64,000 nt of DNA from Polyodon spathula (lineage: Eukaryota; Chordata; Actinopteri; Acipenseriformes; Polyodontidae): NCBI RefSeq assembly GCF_017654505.1, contig NC_054545.1, positions 11,992,047 through 12,056,046 of the forward strand. Reading direction: 5' to 3'. Below the pieces are notes generated by a model, which worked only from the letters and a program-made list of their open reading frames with translations, was not told where the DNA came from and made no database searches. Position 1 is the first letter of the stretch, and each line of letters begins with the position of its first letter. This document shows, one piece after another, positions 24,317-39,300 of the stretch. Both the position numbers and the translations under genes were made by a program.

Positions 24317-27300
24317 ATGACTTTCAATCAGACCTGTTTGTTCGGGCAGATAGACGATCTGCACGACCTCGCACTCATTGAAAGACCTGTACGACGAAGT
24401 CTGACGGTATTTATTTTGTTTATTATGTAACTGCCATTTTATGATAGTGTCTGATTTATTGCGCTGTTATTTCTATGTACTGTTTCTGGAATGTGGGTTT
24501 CCCTTTCCTTAGATCAACATTGCGGTCAGTAGTCAGTTTTCCTTTTGTGCTGGCCACTGTGTAGGGCAAGTGAATTTATAATTTCATGTATTCTAATTAA
24601 ATCTAAAGAGAGTTTTTCAAGATTTTCCAGCAACATATGTTACAAAAAAAAAAAAAAAAAAAAAAAAAAATGCAATAAATCAACATAACTAAACAAATAC
24701 ATGAGTAATCAGTTTAATATTACATATAATTATATTGTGTACAAGTGCAAAAGGCGTTATATCACATGTCGGTAATTCATTACTTCAAGCAAGAAATGAA
24801 TGTTGGAGAAACTAGTTGAAAACGGTGCACAGAGTGCACTTGGTATCATAATATTAAATATCACCTTACCACTGCTCATATCCTAATCACTGTCATTTTC
24901 AAAGCCTGACGGTTTGTTTAATTTACTGGTTTCACAGCCTTCGATTTGGGTCAAATACTGCGTCATAAAAAGGCCAGTGCATTGTAAACTTAAGAGACGC
25001 CAATTACAAGTATAGTAAACGGTCAACATTGTTTTATTCAAAACATGGCCAAAGCAACAACAGCGAAAAAGATACAGCAGAATATTATCTTTTTTTTTTT
25101 TTTTAAATAATTGTATTGTACAACTTAAGTGATGCCTTAAATGCCAGGAAATACCTGCGTAATATATTGAATCAACTGAAAAGATTGAAGAGGGGGCGGG
25201 TTACAGTATTATCCATGCTGCTGTAGCATTTTGTGACCGCAAACTGTATAGCCCTCCCACTCTTCCTCCATCCACACACTACCCCCGCACACCACCCACA
25301 CACACAGTGATGTATCATTTTATTTTTCGTTAAAGGTCGTTTTTAAAACGCATTGCATGGATCATTTTAGAATATACATGGCTAGTCTAATGACACAGTC
25401 CATACCAAATAGAAATGTAATTCAGCCATTTAAGATCTTGATGTTCTATTTGTAAAATATCCAAGGCTTTCTGACTGAGGTACATTATCTGCATTTTTTT
25501 TTTTTTTAATCTTCCTGGTACTTAATCGGTTCTTGTGCTGTAGTTCACGTGATCTGATTTCAGCTTGACAATTGTATTAAGACATTACTATAGCACAGGA
25601 AGTTATTAGGTACCAAGAGTCCATGTGTTTGTATTTGAATTAATCTGCATATCTGCATCAATGTAAAAAACAAAGTAAACATAGGAAAGGGGATATGGTC
25701 ATGCCTCATTTGAGCTAATAGCCTTGGTTATCAATACTTTTAAGCACATAGTTGCTAATAAATTGTATTCTTTTAGTAACTGTGATCAATAATTACACAT
25801 TTTTTATTATATTTATATTTCTTATTTTACAGACTGCAGAAGAGATAGAAAAACTGACTGTGGATGAAGGCCTTAATGATATTGAAAGAGCTGTTTATCT
25901 TCTCAGGTATCCTGACATTTATTAATAGATGCTTGAATGCTTAAGAAAGAAGGGGAAAGAACAATTGTGGGAAACTAACTCATGAATTATTTAATGACTT
26001 TTTAAAAATAATTTTTGATGAATTAGAAAAAAAAGTTGCATATTTAAGCAGGTTTCTTGAACAACGGTCTAGAGGAGCTGCATGGATATTAGAGCCACAT
26101 CATGTTATAAACAGACTTGACTGGAGTACATAGGCTAACATTTGTTCCATAGCTAACTATTTTGTGGGCACATTTCTGGTTACCTGCCTTATCTCAGAAA
26201 CCGTTAATAATAAGTACTTCATGCTTCCATTTTAAAACTCAGCTGTATATCCATTTTATAACCTTATACTGTTACAATCAAGTGGAAAAGAATAAGATAG
26301 CTATAAAGGTGGTGACTAGATCCTAGTTTCAACATCAGGCATCAGTGTAGGCCAATTTTAGCTTTACCTCCTTACCTTAGAAATGTGTGTGCTTGAACCT
26401 GGCATTTCACAGAATGATTATTCTTTCATGCTTTCTTTTTTTTGGCAGTTGATCTAATGGAACAAATGATATTTCATTGTGGCATGTTTTGTTTGTTGTC
26501 AGTCATTATTACTGACTCTTCTGTAGGGTGCAGGTGTAGAGTTTCAGTCTGTGTGCTCTGTGAACTTGCTACCAATGCTGTCACTGATCAAATGTTAAAA
26601 TGCATTACATGCATTTGTTTTTGCAAATCAGGCTTAAAAGAAGTCTTCCAACAATCTTTATGTTACCAAATATAGGTATCTATGTAGTCGATCAAATGGG
26701 ACCAATTTCAAAGTTAAAACCATGTGAGCATGTGTCACTAGTGTATTTTAGTTTCTTAAAGTATGGAAATCAACAGGGAGGGCTCTTTAATTATTTTATT
26801 GGCTTTTAAGTGTGTTAGAAGAGACAATACACCTTTAAAAGCGCCAAAGAAGCACATACTGTAACATGTCAGTATACATAGTAGTTTTCGTAGCTTACAC
26901 CTGTCTTGAATATCTGGGGATATAAGGAGAAATCTGTCTTGGTGAGCAGATGGTATTGGGTTAACAGTTTGCCAATCACTCCACATGAGTTCTAATTTAT
27001 ATCATGATTACCTGCATTTTAAATCTTATAAAACACTTTTGTCAAACTATTTAATGAAACAAAGCCTTTTTTATTAAGCTGTTCTTTCAATAAAATTGAC
27101 ACCTGAAAGTGAATTTAGGTAGTTTCTTCTAAAGTATTACCCATCATTAATTCCAAAAACGACGGGTGCATTAACCTGATTATGAAAGGTTGTTTGCCTC
27201 AAAAACAAACTATTTCACTTTTGATCTCCACTAAGATAGTAAAAGCTCTGCTGTATGAATCTATTAGTAAATGTAAAAGGCAAGCCAAATTAACTTTCAC

Positions 27301-30300
27301 TCAGTCCCCGATTTAGCGAACATATTCACCCAAACAGGTTTGCCTTGTGGCCATTAATAATTCTGCTGGATGGCTTAGCGAGTAGGGTCCTCTGCTGTTT
27401 ACAGTACCTGGTATGATCGGTTCTCTGTGCTAAAGGATGTCTAGCAAATCTCATCAGGATTGGCAAGCAGTTCTCTAGTTGCCTCCAGTACTGTATTTCC
27501 CTGTAGCTAGATAATACATGCTAAGAAAATACAAGAATAGTTACAGTACTAACAAGGTCTTCAATATGGTTGACTGCTCAATTCGTAAATAAAGCAGTAT
27601 CTTATGATTGCTTGAGATACTGGTATTTGAAACTGTGTGTTCAAGAGTAACCAGTGTTGTTTATCACTGACTTTGATTCATGATAGCTCTTAGATACTAC
27701 AGTACCACATGAGTCTGAAACAGAAATGTCATAGAATAGCAGAAGTATATGACAATATAATACACATATAATATTGGCACTTTGCATTCTGTGTTGTACA
27801 GTAAGTATTCCCAAAATATTATTTTCAACATAATCATGATTGTTTTGATATGTTCATTGATTCTAAATAAGTTTTGACCAGTTATTTCCTTATATCAGGT
27901 ATCAGATCTTCACATTAACACTAGAGGTATTGCTAGTCCTGCATTCATATTATACCCAAACCCAGCTAAATAATTGTTAGGTTTTTTTCTTGCCTTTTGA
28001 CCCAAATCAAAAATATATATTAGTCACTTGCAGTTTAACTGTTTGATAGAAAAGCAGAACAAAACCTACAATGTGAGCTGCTTCAGAATCTCAAAGATTG
28101 CACTTCAGATTTTAGAATCCTAATGTATTTTAAAAGACAGGTTTTATTTCGGGGGTAATTATCACAGTGTTGTTTTATTCACCGATCATTTTCTCAGGTC
28201 AACACATTTTACAGGAACATGCTCATGACAACTGCGTACAATAGTCAGTCTCTGGTAGATGGTTGTAAAGTAAGGTTTCCTAGTCAGGGAGCTGGTACAG
28301 GTGGTAAAATGAAAAAAAAAAACAGGCATTAAAAACAAACTGGGAAAGGGTGCTTATTGAAAATAGGCATCTTGAATTTGAATTCATAGCAAAAACAGTA
28401 GTGACTTAAAGAGTCAATACTGCGGTTCTGAAAAATATAACGTTACACGTCCCCACGTGTTGTTATAACTGTTTAAATAATGTACCTGTCATTTTTCTTT
28501 TCATTGTTAACATCCTGACAACTCTTTACACTATAACTTTAAAGTCTGTTTCAAAGCTCTTTTCAGAATGTCCGCTCTAGTGCACTGGGGTTTGAGATCT
28601 GTCCTCTAAATCACTGCAGGAAGAGCGATACAAAAAAAAAGCCCAACATAACAATAAGTGCTGTGGCTTTTCTGTTCCGTATTGCTATGTTACCTGTTTC
28701 ACAATGTGGGCAAAAATCCTTACACCATCAGTACATTAGAGCAGACATTCTCGCAATTAAAATAAAAGGCTAAAATTGAGTCCCCCCCGTCACATAATAT
28801 AAGATACACATAACAGTTAACACAGGAAGTATTTATTTATACACTTTTAAATTCTAAGGAAGTTAAAAGTTCAATAAACAAACTTACCATTTTACTTTAA
28901 ACATTACAAATACTTCTGTGTAGTAATAATAAAAAACTAAACATAGTGTTACTGCAGCTACGTTTCAACACAAAGGTGACTGCACCTTGTTCAATCTTGA
29001 CCTCTGTCCACCAGAAGCAGTTTTATTGAACAAGTATGTTTATGTAAATTTAAAGCAAAATTGCCTATGTTGATGATTATGTATGATAAGTGTATTGATT
29101 TGGTTATGAAACAAATTTTTAAAAAAAAGCCTTGCACGTGTTTTGCCCCGTCCCAAGTGTAATACAAAAAATTATTTGACAGCACAGAGACAATCTGTGT
29201 TTTTCCAGCAAACGGATTCCTAAGATCCCTGATTATCAATAAGGAAAGCTGATTTGACTAGGCAGACTTGCTTAATAAATATTTGTTTGATACAAATTGA
29301 ACATAGCAAATCTATATTGTGTTTAATCATTGATCAGTCTTCTATAAAGCTAATTCCCCCTAAAAATATGAACTCACGTTTAGTACGTCTTGTACCTATT
29401 ATACTACAATGTATTATGAAGTCAGCTTTTTATCATTAAAGTTGCATACCCTGCTTCAGATTATAGGTGTGATAAAGAAGGGCTTTGTTAAGTATTATGA
29501 CAAAGCATCTAAATGGACTCTTTCAAACTCTCTATGTTCAATTAAAAAAAATGTTCCTGCTTTGTTCAAGGTGTAATTAGGCTATAAAAAGAGAGATTTT
29601 TATTATCTCGCAAAAGTTCATGGTCATGAAGAATGAATGTGGAGCTGTTATTGTGAGAACCCAAAAGAACTAAGGCACTAGAAGGAATTATATAAACCCA
29701 TCTTAACCAATCTAGTAAGAGTGCTTCCTTAGAGCTTGTTCGGTCCAACATTCTGTGTTTACATGAAGCTAAGCTGCCACCACCCATTCCAAATCTCAAC
29801 ATTCTGAATATAATCACAATGTAGTGACTTTCAACATCGAAACTGTATTTGTTTCTTTTCGAAACCTTTAATACCATCCTAGCTTTGTAACCTATTAACA
29901 GTTTCTTCTTTATTTTTGAAGGGTTCCTATACTTTTAGTTCCCCAGGCAAATTCAGGGTGGAGTTGCATTGATTTTGCAGCTGGAAAGTTCTGCATAAAT
30001 ATTCAAAATGAACTTATTTCAATACCTTGATTGATTGAGTTATTATTTAATACTGGTAATTAGTGCTGCACGAAATGGTTATTTGAATATTCAGATCGAG
30101 CTCTCCAAATGAAATTAGGTGACGGACATTCAGGTGACAGTTGTTGTTGATTGGACTGATTTACCCGTCAAAATGAAACAAGTGAAGAAACAGCTTGATC
30201 GCTGTGATCGCTGCTTTTTTAGACTTTGTGGAGAACAGCAATCATACAAGTCCAAGCAGCCTTTTCTTCACTTGTTTCAATTGGAATGGTACTGTAAATA

Positions 30301-33300
30301 TGCCTCACATGAGGTGGGCTTATCCAAATAATCAAATAATAGATTTGGGCAGCTCTATTGGTAATTGTCATTAAGTAAATGGTTATTTAACTTAGTGGCT
30401 ATGGTAATGTGCTATTATTTATTAATAGTATTGTGTTATAAAACAACAGTGGTTGTTTGTTTTCTTTGATTTTTATATTAATTTTTGTATATTGAAAATA
30501 TGTTGTGGAATATTCCAACAGAGAATGTTAATAGAGAGATGCCATAATAAAATGAAAACATGAAGACGATTTAGCTGAATCTAGAATATGTGACCATATA
30601 GAAACTTCTGTCAGAAAAAACTGTAAAAATGACAGCTGTATAGTACTGTTGGTTGAGGAAAATATTGAAAGGGGTGTGGTAGTTTTGAAAATATTACTCC
30701 ATTTTAATACCAAAAAGAGCTGATAAATCACTGTGGGAATTGTATTATTTGATGCAGGCCAGACTTGCATTAGGGTCCCAGTAGAGTATTTGTAGGTGTA
30801 TACCCCTGTCTGAGATTGAGTTGCACCATTTGATAAACAGGAGCTGTGTGACTTGACCATGCCTTCATTTACTTTTGCTGCAATGCTTTTGTTTAGGTTT
30901 TACTCTACTACTGTATGATATGCAGTACTACCCTGTTAAAAGGGGTTGATTGCTGTGTGTGGTTGTTGAAATTGGCAACTTGTCTTTGTCTTTGTGCCTT
31001 TAAGTCTATTAATTTCTATTCCAAGCACATGAACAAATACATTATTTACACAAGTGCTTTTCAATGCAACATCCCCAATCAAAGGATTTACAGTGAATTA
31101 CAAGGTAAGGTGCATGACTAAGCAAACACACTCTGCAACAATTTTATGCACATTCCAACAGCAATGCCACAGTACATGATTCAGCCATAAACAGGTACAG
31201 ATGTATTGCCTTTTTTATTTTAGTGCCAGTTCTCATCTCAGAGTCAACCTCTCAGATGAATTCAGAATAAAGGCAAGCATGGTACAAAATAATATTAACA
31301 GTTTATTAATTTATTTTTCTAATGTAAAGATTAAACATTCATTACATTGTATCATAAATATCCCTCACCATTTCATTGCATGAGATCCAGGTTTCTTCTA
31401 TAGTGTGTTTACATGGTTGCTAGGCAGTCAAGCCTTGTGCGCTTGTTGCAATGGCCATGTCATAAGAAACCAATGTATTTGTTTGCGATCTCGTGTTTTC
31501 AGTAAATCAAGCTTTATCATGCCAGGTAAAGGGCAATACTATTGGCAAGCTAATTGGCCATCGAGGTCTATAATATACTGTAGTCCTGGAGAGCCAGTCT
31601 ATACCAGGTTCTAGCACGTTTTATGAAATAATAATTGCTTTAGGGCCTGTTTGGTGGCTTAATAGGTTCAATGAAACCATTTAAAACATGGTTGGAACAA
31701 ATTGAACCATCCTGTAACCCATTTTAATTGTATTGGGTGCTTTGTTTTTCATATTTCAAGTGCCAGCTTGTAGCAGTAACTTCTCAATAACCGCTTTGCC
31801 AAGCTTTGAATTCAGAACTTCCCACAGCAACGGTATTTAACAGTATTAATTCATATTAATAATAACACGTCATCCATTTTTGGTGTATTGGTGACGTCCC
31901 TGAACTCCAAGACATTGGTTATCTAAAATGTAATTATTAGTATTGTATTATTTTCTTAAACTGGACAAACATTAGTATAAATTAAGTAAGGTTTTTGTGA
32001 TATGGTTTCAGCTGCATTGGTGTGGAACTTTCTCAAGAATTGTAAAAGTAATTGGATGTGCATTAGAACAGTGTGCAATTCATGCTTGTCTCATGCTGAC
32101 CTCCCGATAGTGTGTTTAAGCCTGTGCAAAAAGAAATCGTTGAAGTTCTGCAGGACCCTTAAAGCTGCAGAACCATTGCCTGAGAAGAGAAATATTTAAA
32201 AGTAGCATGTTGTCTGTTTGCTGTGCCTGTTTATGCAGTAGCCTTATAAACAGTGGCCTTTGCTTACACTAGCTATTGTTGACATGCTTTATCAGCATTT
32301 TTAATTCTCCTAGGTAACCAGGGCAGTTTGCTCCTGAAAAGCAGTCTAGCTTTATCTAAATGGAACTAGTCCCACTGACAAATCATTAACTTAAAACTCT
32401 TGAGGGCAAATAAGAAGTAAACACATATGTGTAATATCTAATTTACACCACGTTTTGTGGGAGTGTCCCCAACTATTAAACAGCATTGTTATGATACTTG
32501 TACAGCTTATTGTGTTTTGCGCTGAAATTAGACCAATGGTGATAACATACTGTAGTAACGATGATTAAATATAAGTGGATTGACAAGGCCCTTTAGCGCT
32601 CTTAAAAAACGTGAACAAAACTATCAATTCTCATTTCTGGAGGTAGGAATTTGCATGATTGAGATTCTGAAAAGGCTGTTCAACATCAAGTGTAATATAT
32701 TTGTAAGAACTACTCCTTTGCAATATGTTAACTTATTTTAAGTACTATGCTTCATCTTGAATGAAATATTTAAAATATGTTGCACTTATGTGTGTAGATG
32801 ATTTGTGTATTCTACTAGATTTGAAATGAGAAACAAGACATAATTCATTTTTCATTATGGACAAGTGTTTGTGTCACTTGTAGATTATAATTTGATTACA
32901 GTGCCCTGTCCACTTTTGTTATGGTCTGGAAGGAATATCTCTAAATCCGTAGCCCAAGCTAACATTTTCCAGTGGGTTGTTTTATACTACCAAGCTATCC
33001 CAAAGAAATATTTGAACCAATTGACAGTGCAAGTTGTACACACTGAGCCAGCAGGGCAATTAATGTGATTAAAACCAGTACACTGACATCTCATTGCATT
33101 TTCATAGACTATCAAATGGTTCTCCCTGATTATGAGGCCATTACAGCTCGCTTTACAATGCCAAGCATTTTCATTAGATTGGATCTGAATCTTTCTGTAC
33201 AGGTACCTTTTTTAATTCTGTTTAGTCAAACTTCACCTCTGGTTCAATCTGGTCCAGTTAATGTGATTATTCATTCCAACTTTAAATTGTTTGGGTTATT

Positions 33301-36300
33301 TAAAGCAACATGGTAAGGTATCGTACTCAACAGCCATGACCTAATTTCCTTGGGCTGTTTGCCAGATAAACTTGGAGCTGACCCAGATTACTTCTTAGTT
33401 ATTTACTAACCCTAACCAACAATGGCTCAAGTTGGAAAACCAAGTAAAAAAGTAATTAGTGTTTGACAGGACAATGAAAAACTGTAATAGTATGCAAAAG
33501 TTAACAGCTTAATCAAGTAAAATAAATAGATTATTGTAACTGCAATGAGCTGTTTCTTCAAAAACAGCCCTCCCCACCTTATCCTCCATGATGCTAATCT
33601 GAGGCTTTACCTTTGAAATTAACATCCAACTAAATAGGAGGAGTTATTGCAGTGTGTAGAACTGCCATATTGATTCCAGCAGGCTCTTCAAAAACCAGGC
33701 ACCGAATGAACATACAGATTGACAGGGTTAGAAACTCTGGCAGTAGGGTTGCCAGCTGGACCATAATTCCTGGACACTTTAAGACAGGTCAGGTTCTAAA
33801 CGACAAATTAATAGATTTTATTGAACATGCAAAGTGAGTGTGAATTTAATGAACTGTATTTGTCTGATTGGGGTGCAACTGTGTGACGCAGGAAGACATA
33901 TTCCATAAACAGAAACTTAACCACAAGATTAAATGAGAAAGAGTGCGGGTGAGTTCAGAATTCTCTAGAATGACAGAATAGCACTATTTTGATAGACATT
34001 GTTTACCATCTACAATTTCAAGCAGTACGATTTTAATACATGTTGTTATGATGCTCTCCGAATAGAATCGCCACCGCAATTAAACGTATTTATTGAAGCC
34101 GCTCACACAGTTCACACTCACTTTACTTGCTGATTTAAAATCGTTCACTTGTGGTTTAGAGGGGAGCTAAGAAACCGGACCCATCTTAATGTCCTGGAAT
34201 TATGGGACCTGTTGGCAACCCTATCTGGCACCATTGCATCAAGACTTGGGTAACAATACTCTGATTGATTCAGTCTATTGAAATGACCAGTTGCTAGGAA
34301 TTTGAGTAATCAGGCCCCTTGATCTGTAGGTTTGCTACAACTATGCAAATAAAGATAGGCCGAGCAAACATTTATTTAACGGGAGCCTGATTATCAAGCT
34401 CCTTGTTCCTGATGATTTATAATATGCATAACTAGGTAAGGGCAAGCTTTAGCAGCAGTTATTGACATCACAATGTGTTGATGCATGGAACAACATGTCT
34501 GTCTGTCATGTGTGTCGCACACTGAGGTATGTTACTGACATATTGTTGAAGCACTGTAGTGTCGGTCTTTTCATGATCCATATTGGTTTAATTGTTAGTT
34601 ACATATGGGATACAGGTCATTCGGTGAAAACTGACAACTCAACACAAGTTCTGAGGAATCAGAAAACAACCTCAGCTTGTAATAATATAAGCAAGTGGAG
34701 TTTTACTACAACTGTGCTTACCAGCTGCTGCAGTGCAATATAATACCATCCCAGCAGATGGAAAATGTGAACTACAGCTGAATCATTTGTACAAACAAGT
34801 ATTAGAAACTGCTGAAACCAGAAGACTCCCCTTTGAAATAACTGCTGCAGTTAGTTACATAACAGCAATCAGCTGCAGCAGTGCTCCTTGGGTGCTGCTG
34901 TGAAATTTAAAAAGTCAAATTGGTGTGTTTTTTCATGGGCTGTCAAATGTTGTCATGTGATTTTGGCTTCTACTCTGTATTAATTCCCAGATACCAGTAG
35001 GTGTAAACATACTACCACTAAGCATGTACTCATCTCTATTCCATAATAATGGCTGTCGTGTTAGGAAAAACACGATGTGCAACGTGGGAATTCAATGAAC
35101 CTGGTTCCAAACCTCTTTTATGTGATTTATTTTTAATTATTTTGCAGCTCAGGTCAAGATGTACAGAGAGCAAGTGTGGTTGTGAATCTGCCCAACCTGG
35201 TTCGACAGAACCCAGCAGAGACATTTCGAAGGGTGGTGCCAAAAGTCAGAGTAAGTAATAAACTGTATATTTCTATGCCTCCAGTGGCACCTATTTTATC
35301 TTGATGATAGATGAAAATCATTCCTCATAATGTGCATAAAATATATCTATGATTAGCTATTGCTTTTTTTAGATTCCCCCTATTTATCTATTTCAGTATC
35401 AGTTTAGCCCAACCCATTCCGACTTCCAGGCATGTAACCTCTTTACCAGTGTCCAGAAATCACTGGTCCTGATAATTGTGAAACCGGCTGTAAATCATGT
35501 TGAATGATGGTCCAATACTGATACACTTTTGTACAGTTACAATGTTTGCTGCTTACAAACTTGGTTCTTATTGTGCAAATCTTATTGTGCATGATTAAAA
35601 ACACCCTCCTAGCCAGGTCGTATCTTTTGTTTTCACCTATCTCAAAGCCGCAGTAGAACCAATTTTGTAAAACTACACAGTTAAGTGCATGTTTGGTTCT
35701 TATTCATTTCTGAAGAGTATGTCTGCTGTCTTTCGCAGGGCATAGTGCAGATGCTTTGACGGTGTTGCCTGTGTAAATGAAAGGATGTATATACCAGAAT
35801 ATATGATTTTGTTTTACCCTGATTTGAGTGCACTTTCACGACATTTGTTTTTCCACATAGGTAGTTCCACTTAGTCCTAACAGAAATGTTGTTTTCCCTA
35901 CAGGAGGTTTTACATGTTGCAGGGGTGGAGATGCAATTAGCAGCTGCTACCTCCTTTCTAACCATCCTGCAAGATGAGCTCATATTGATCCAAACTCACA
36001 CCCACTCAATTTTGCAGATTATACTGCTAAACCTATATCACAGGGATGCAGGTCAGTCTAAAGAGAAAACTGATGAGTCATTTCAACTGATTGTATTGTG
36101 TGGTACTGCCTGCATTTCAATCTGTGATTGTAGCTGTTTATGGAAAAGAAAGACCATTTCAATTGTACATGGTGAAGCACCAGAATAAGTATAAGCAAAA
36201 AGCCTAGAACAGATGTAAAAAAGAATCACACCTTAAGTGCTGATTCAAATAAAACCATCAGTACACCATTAACTTTTAACTGCTAAACAGCCAATTGTGC

Positions 36301-39300
36301 CAGAATTGTCATCTGTCTGTCCTTTCATTTCTGCCGCAAAGCTTGTTAAAATTAGTTTTCAGAACTAAAAAATAGTTTTTTTGGATATTGTATGATTTAA
36401 AAAAAGTCATGTTCCCCCAGAGCATCACTGTTCTTTAAATTATCGGCATGTGACTTGGTGACCCTGCCAAAGACAATTTAAAGGGGAAAAAAGCAGTTTA
36501 ATTCACAGGGAGGAAAACCAACAGTTCTGTTGAAAATGGCATCACCTGCTGGTGATTTCCATCTGTTACAAGCTATTTACAATGAATTAGACTGGACACA
36601 AGCCTTTGGAATTAACCTGACCAGACAATGTCTAGTTATAGTTAGGAACTTCTTTTTAATACGCTGCCAAATAAATATGTATATTTTAACTCTATGTCTC
36701 CCTCTCAGCAGTGGTCAGCACTGCATGGCTAGAAACCCTATTATCAGCAATTGATGTGTTGCCAAAGGAAACCATTAGGCAAGAGGTAATGTAAACTATC
36801 TGCTGTCACATCCTCTTTGTCTTTCAAAAAAGGAATTGCTTATCCAATTGTGATGAAACTTGGTTATGAAAATATAAGGTGGATTCTACCTGTCCACATT
36901 TCACACTTTCATTGTTACATCCACTGCACACATGGTAAATGTAGGTTATCTATATTTTGAATGATACTGATAGATTTCTTGTACACTACTAACATTCTGT
37001 ACTTATTTGTATTTTTGTATTTGATATTCACAACAAACTGCTGTGACAAAATATACAGTTGCCTTCAATTTATTTTCTTTATATATAATTGAAGGCCTTG
37101 GAAATATAATTATAGGTATTACATTATCTCAGTGTTTGAAGAAGGTTATTGATATCAGTCATTGATTCTTCTGTTTGTTTAGATCTTGAACCCTCTGGTA
37201 CCAAAAGCACAGCTTTCTCAGTCGCTTCAGTCTCGTTTGGCCAGCTGCAGAGTACTTGGAAAAGTTGCTGGGAAATTTGAATCTCATATGTGAGTAACAA
37301 AAAGTAGAAAGAAAATAACCATAAGGTATTTTGGACCTTGGAGTTGGAGTCGGAATGACAGAATCGCAAATTATGGACATCATCTCAATTGAAATTTTAT
37401 ATTCATAGCATTTCCTATTTTTGATCAGCAGCACTGTACTGATGGATATGGAAAAAAAAAAATCTTTGCTCTGAACAGGTTGTATTTTAAAATATTGTAC
37501 AAGAATCGAGCTGTGGCTTATCCCAGCAAGGTATAGGCTGATCAAATTGACCCCCTGGTCTGTTCCGTAACACCTGGAATCAGTGTTTTTCTTATAAAAT
37601 GATAGAAATAAATCTGAATATGCACTCTTTAGTATTATGTGTTTTCAGGATTAAACCAGATCTAAATGTTCTTCTCTTACAGAGTGAAAAAAGATGTACT
37701 TCCTCTAGTCAGGTCCCTTTGTCAAGATGTAGAATATGAAGTCCGTTCCTGCATGTGTCGGCAGCTGGAGTGCATAGCTAAGGGAATAGGGTAAATATGA
37801 ACTCTTCTCACTGATCTATTAAACAAATTCAGTATGAAGTAGCTTGGTAGCATCTGTTGTTTAGGTTCAACGGGTGAAAACAGTTGATCTTCAGTCCTCA
37901 TGATCGGTAAATGGGTTACAGCAGTGAGGTTTCGATACTGGACATTTTAAATTGGTTAGAAAAATCATGGTAAATCAGCTCTTGACAGCACCCAACTTGG
38001 ATGTGAAAAACAAATTGAAAACAAACAAACTAAACAAACATGAATGAGTGGGTATAAAACATTATATCCTTTTTACCACCTGGTCTGTTTATACCACACT
38101 ATATTTATCTATCTATCAATATTTACTATATTTATCTATACTTATTATCTTATTTTCACCTTGTAATATGTTAGGCAATGTCTTCTCCTAACATAGAACT
38201 GCTTGGTTCTGATGTATCTTACTTATATCACTCAAACAATTTCAACCTGGTATGATCAAATGCTTGAAATATTGGCTGTTTGATTAATGTGAGTTTCTCA
38301 TTAACAAAGAGTCCATACAGGAAATATATCAAGAATTCTAAATTCAGAATAAGTCAGTCATGCAGATACTGCATAATATCCTTGGGATAGTTACTTGACC
38401 TCTTTTTGCTGCAGATTCTCTCAACTAAAGCAGAAGAAAAAAATCCTACTGAATATGAGATTCCTGAAAATATCTATCATGCATTAACAATTAGTTTACA
38501 AATATATGATAAAGAGAAATTCCCATGCACCCCAAAAACATCTCTAGTAAAGAACTGCATATGAAAAAGACTTTGAATGCAGACAGAATACCAAACTGCT
38601 TAAATCATTTTTAAGATTAAAATCTGCACCTTGAGGACATACCGAGGGAGAAAAAAGAAACATTCTTTATCGATTACCCCAGGGGTTGCACTCAGCTTTT
38701 CTTCCAGAATTTAATCAATTAAAACAGCTGAAGCCATTGTATGTGTGCCTACTGACTGCTGATTATTATTAGCGTTATTTTTAATAATAAGTAAAGTAAG
38801 GAAATTGTGTTGTAATCTAAATGTTGGTCTGAAAAAGCAGAACGTGGGTTTGAACCATTTTGAATTACAGTTTTGATTGGTTCATTTGTCCACCAAGTTT
38901 TCAGGGATGCTGGCAAAGATGGGATTACTTTATGTAGTGGATTGCCTGGCTGTAGTAAACAATTGAAACACAGTCATATTAAACACATGCAACCGAGTAA
39001 TCCACCATGTATTGATTGAGATTAGAACCTTGGATCTTCAGAAGTTCTAAGCTCTAACCAACCAGCTTCAGAGCATCCTATAAACTTCCATTTTCTCTTC
39101 TCTGTAGGGCTGAACACACTAAGGCAGTGATCCTACCTGAGTTAGTAGAGTTAGCTAGAGATGAAGGCAGCAGTGTGCGACTAGCTGCATTTGACACAAT
39201 AGTTAATCTTTTGGAAATGTTTGACAATGGTGAGTATTACTGCACACCTCATGTTGTTGTGAAGGTACTGAATGGATTGTTCAGAAAAAGTTTAGCTGGC

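Noticed and set aside
27370..27430. tRNA-like text (ggcttagcgagtag ... ggttct) in PPP4R4 intron 2
   Set aside because: No convincing B box or cloverleaf; at most a very degraded SINE.
30119..30331. 70-codon frame in PPP4R4 intron 2
   Set aside because: It lies wholly inside the hAT-like MITE and has no recognised features.
33652..33837. 61-codon frame
   Set aside because: It straddles the left border of the second MITE; not a gene.
37183..37289. Apparent one-base insertion in PPP4R4 exon 6 at an A run before GTTGCTGGG
   Set aside because: Counting the A run by eye first suggested five A. The supplied minus-strand translations across the same bases require four A, which restores the PPP4R4 frame and 107-nt phase. 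I treat it as my miscount.
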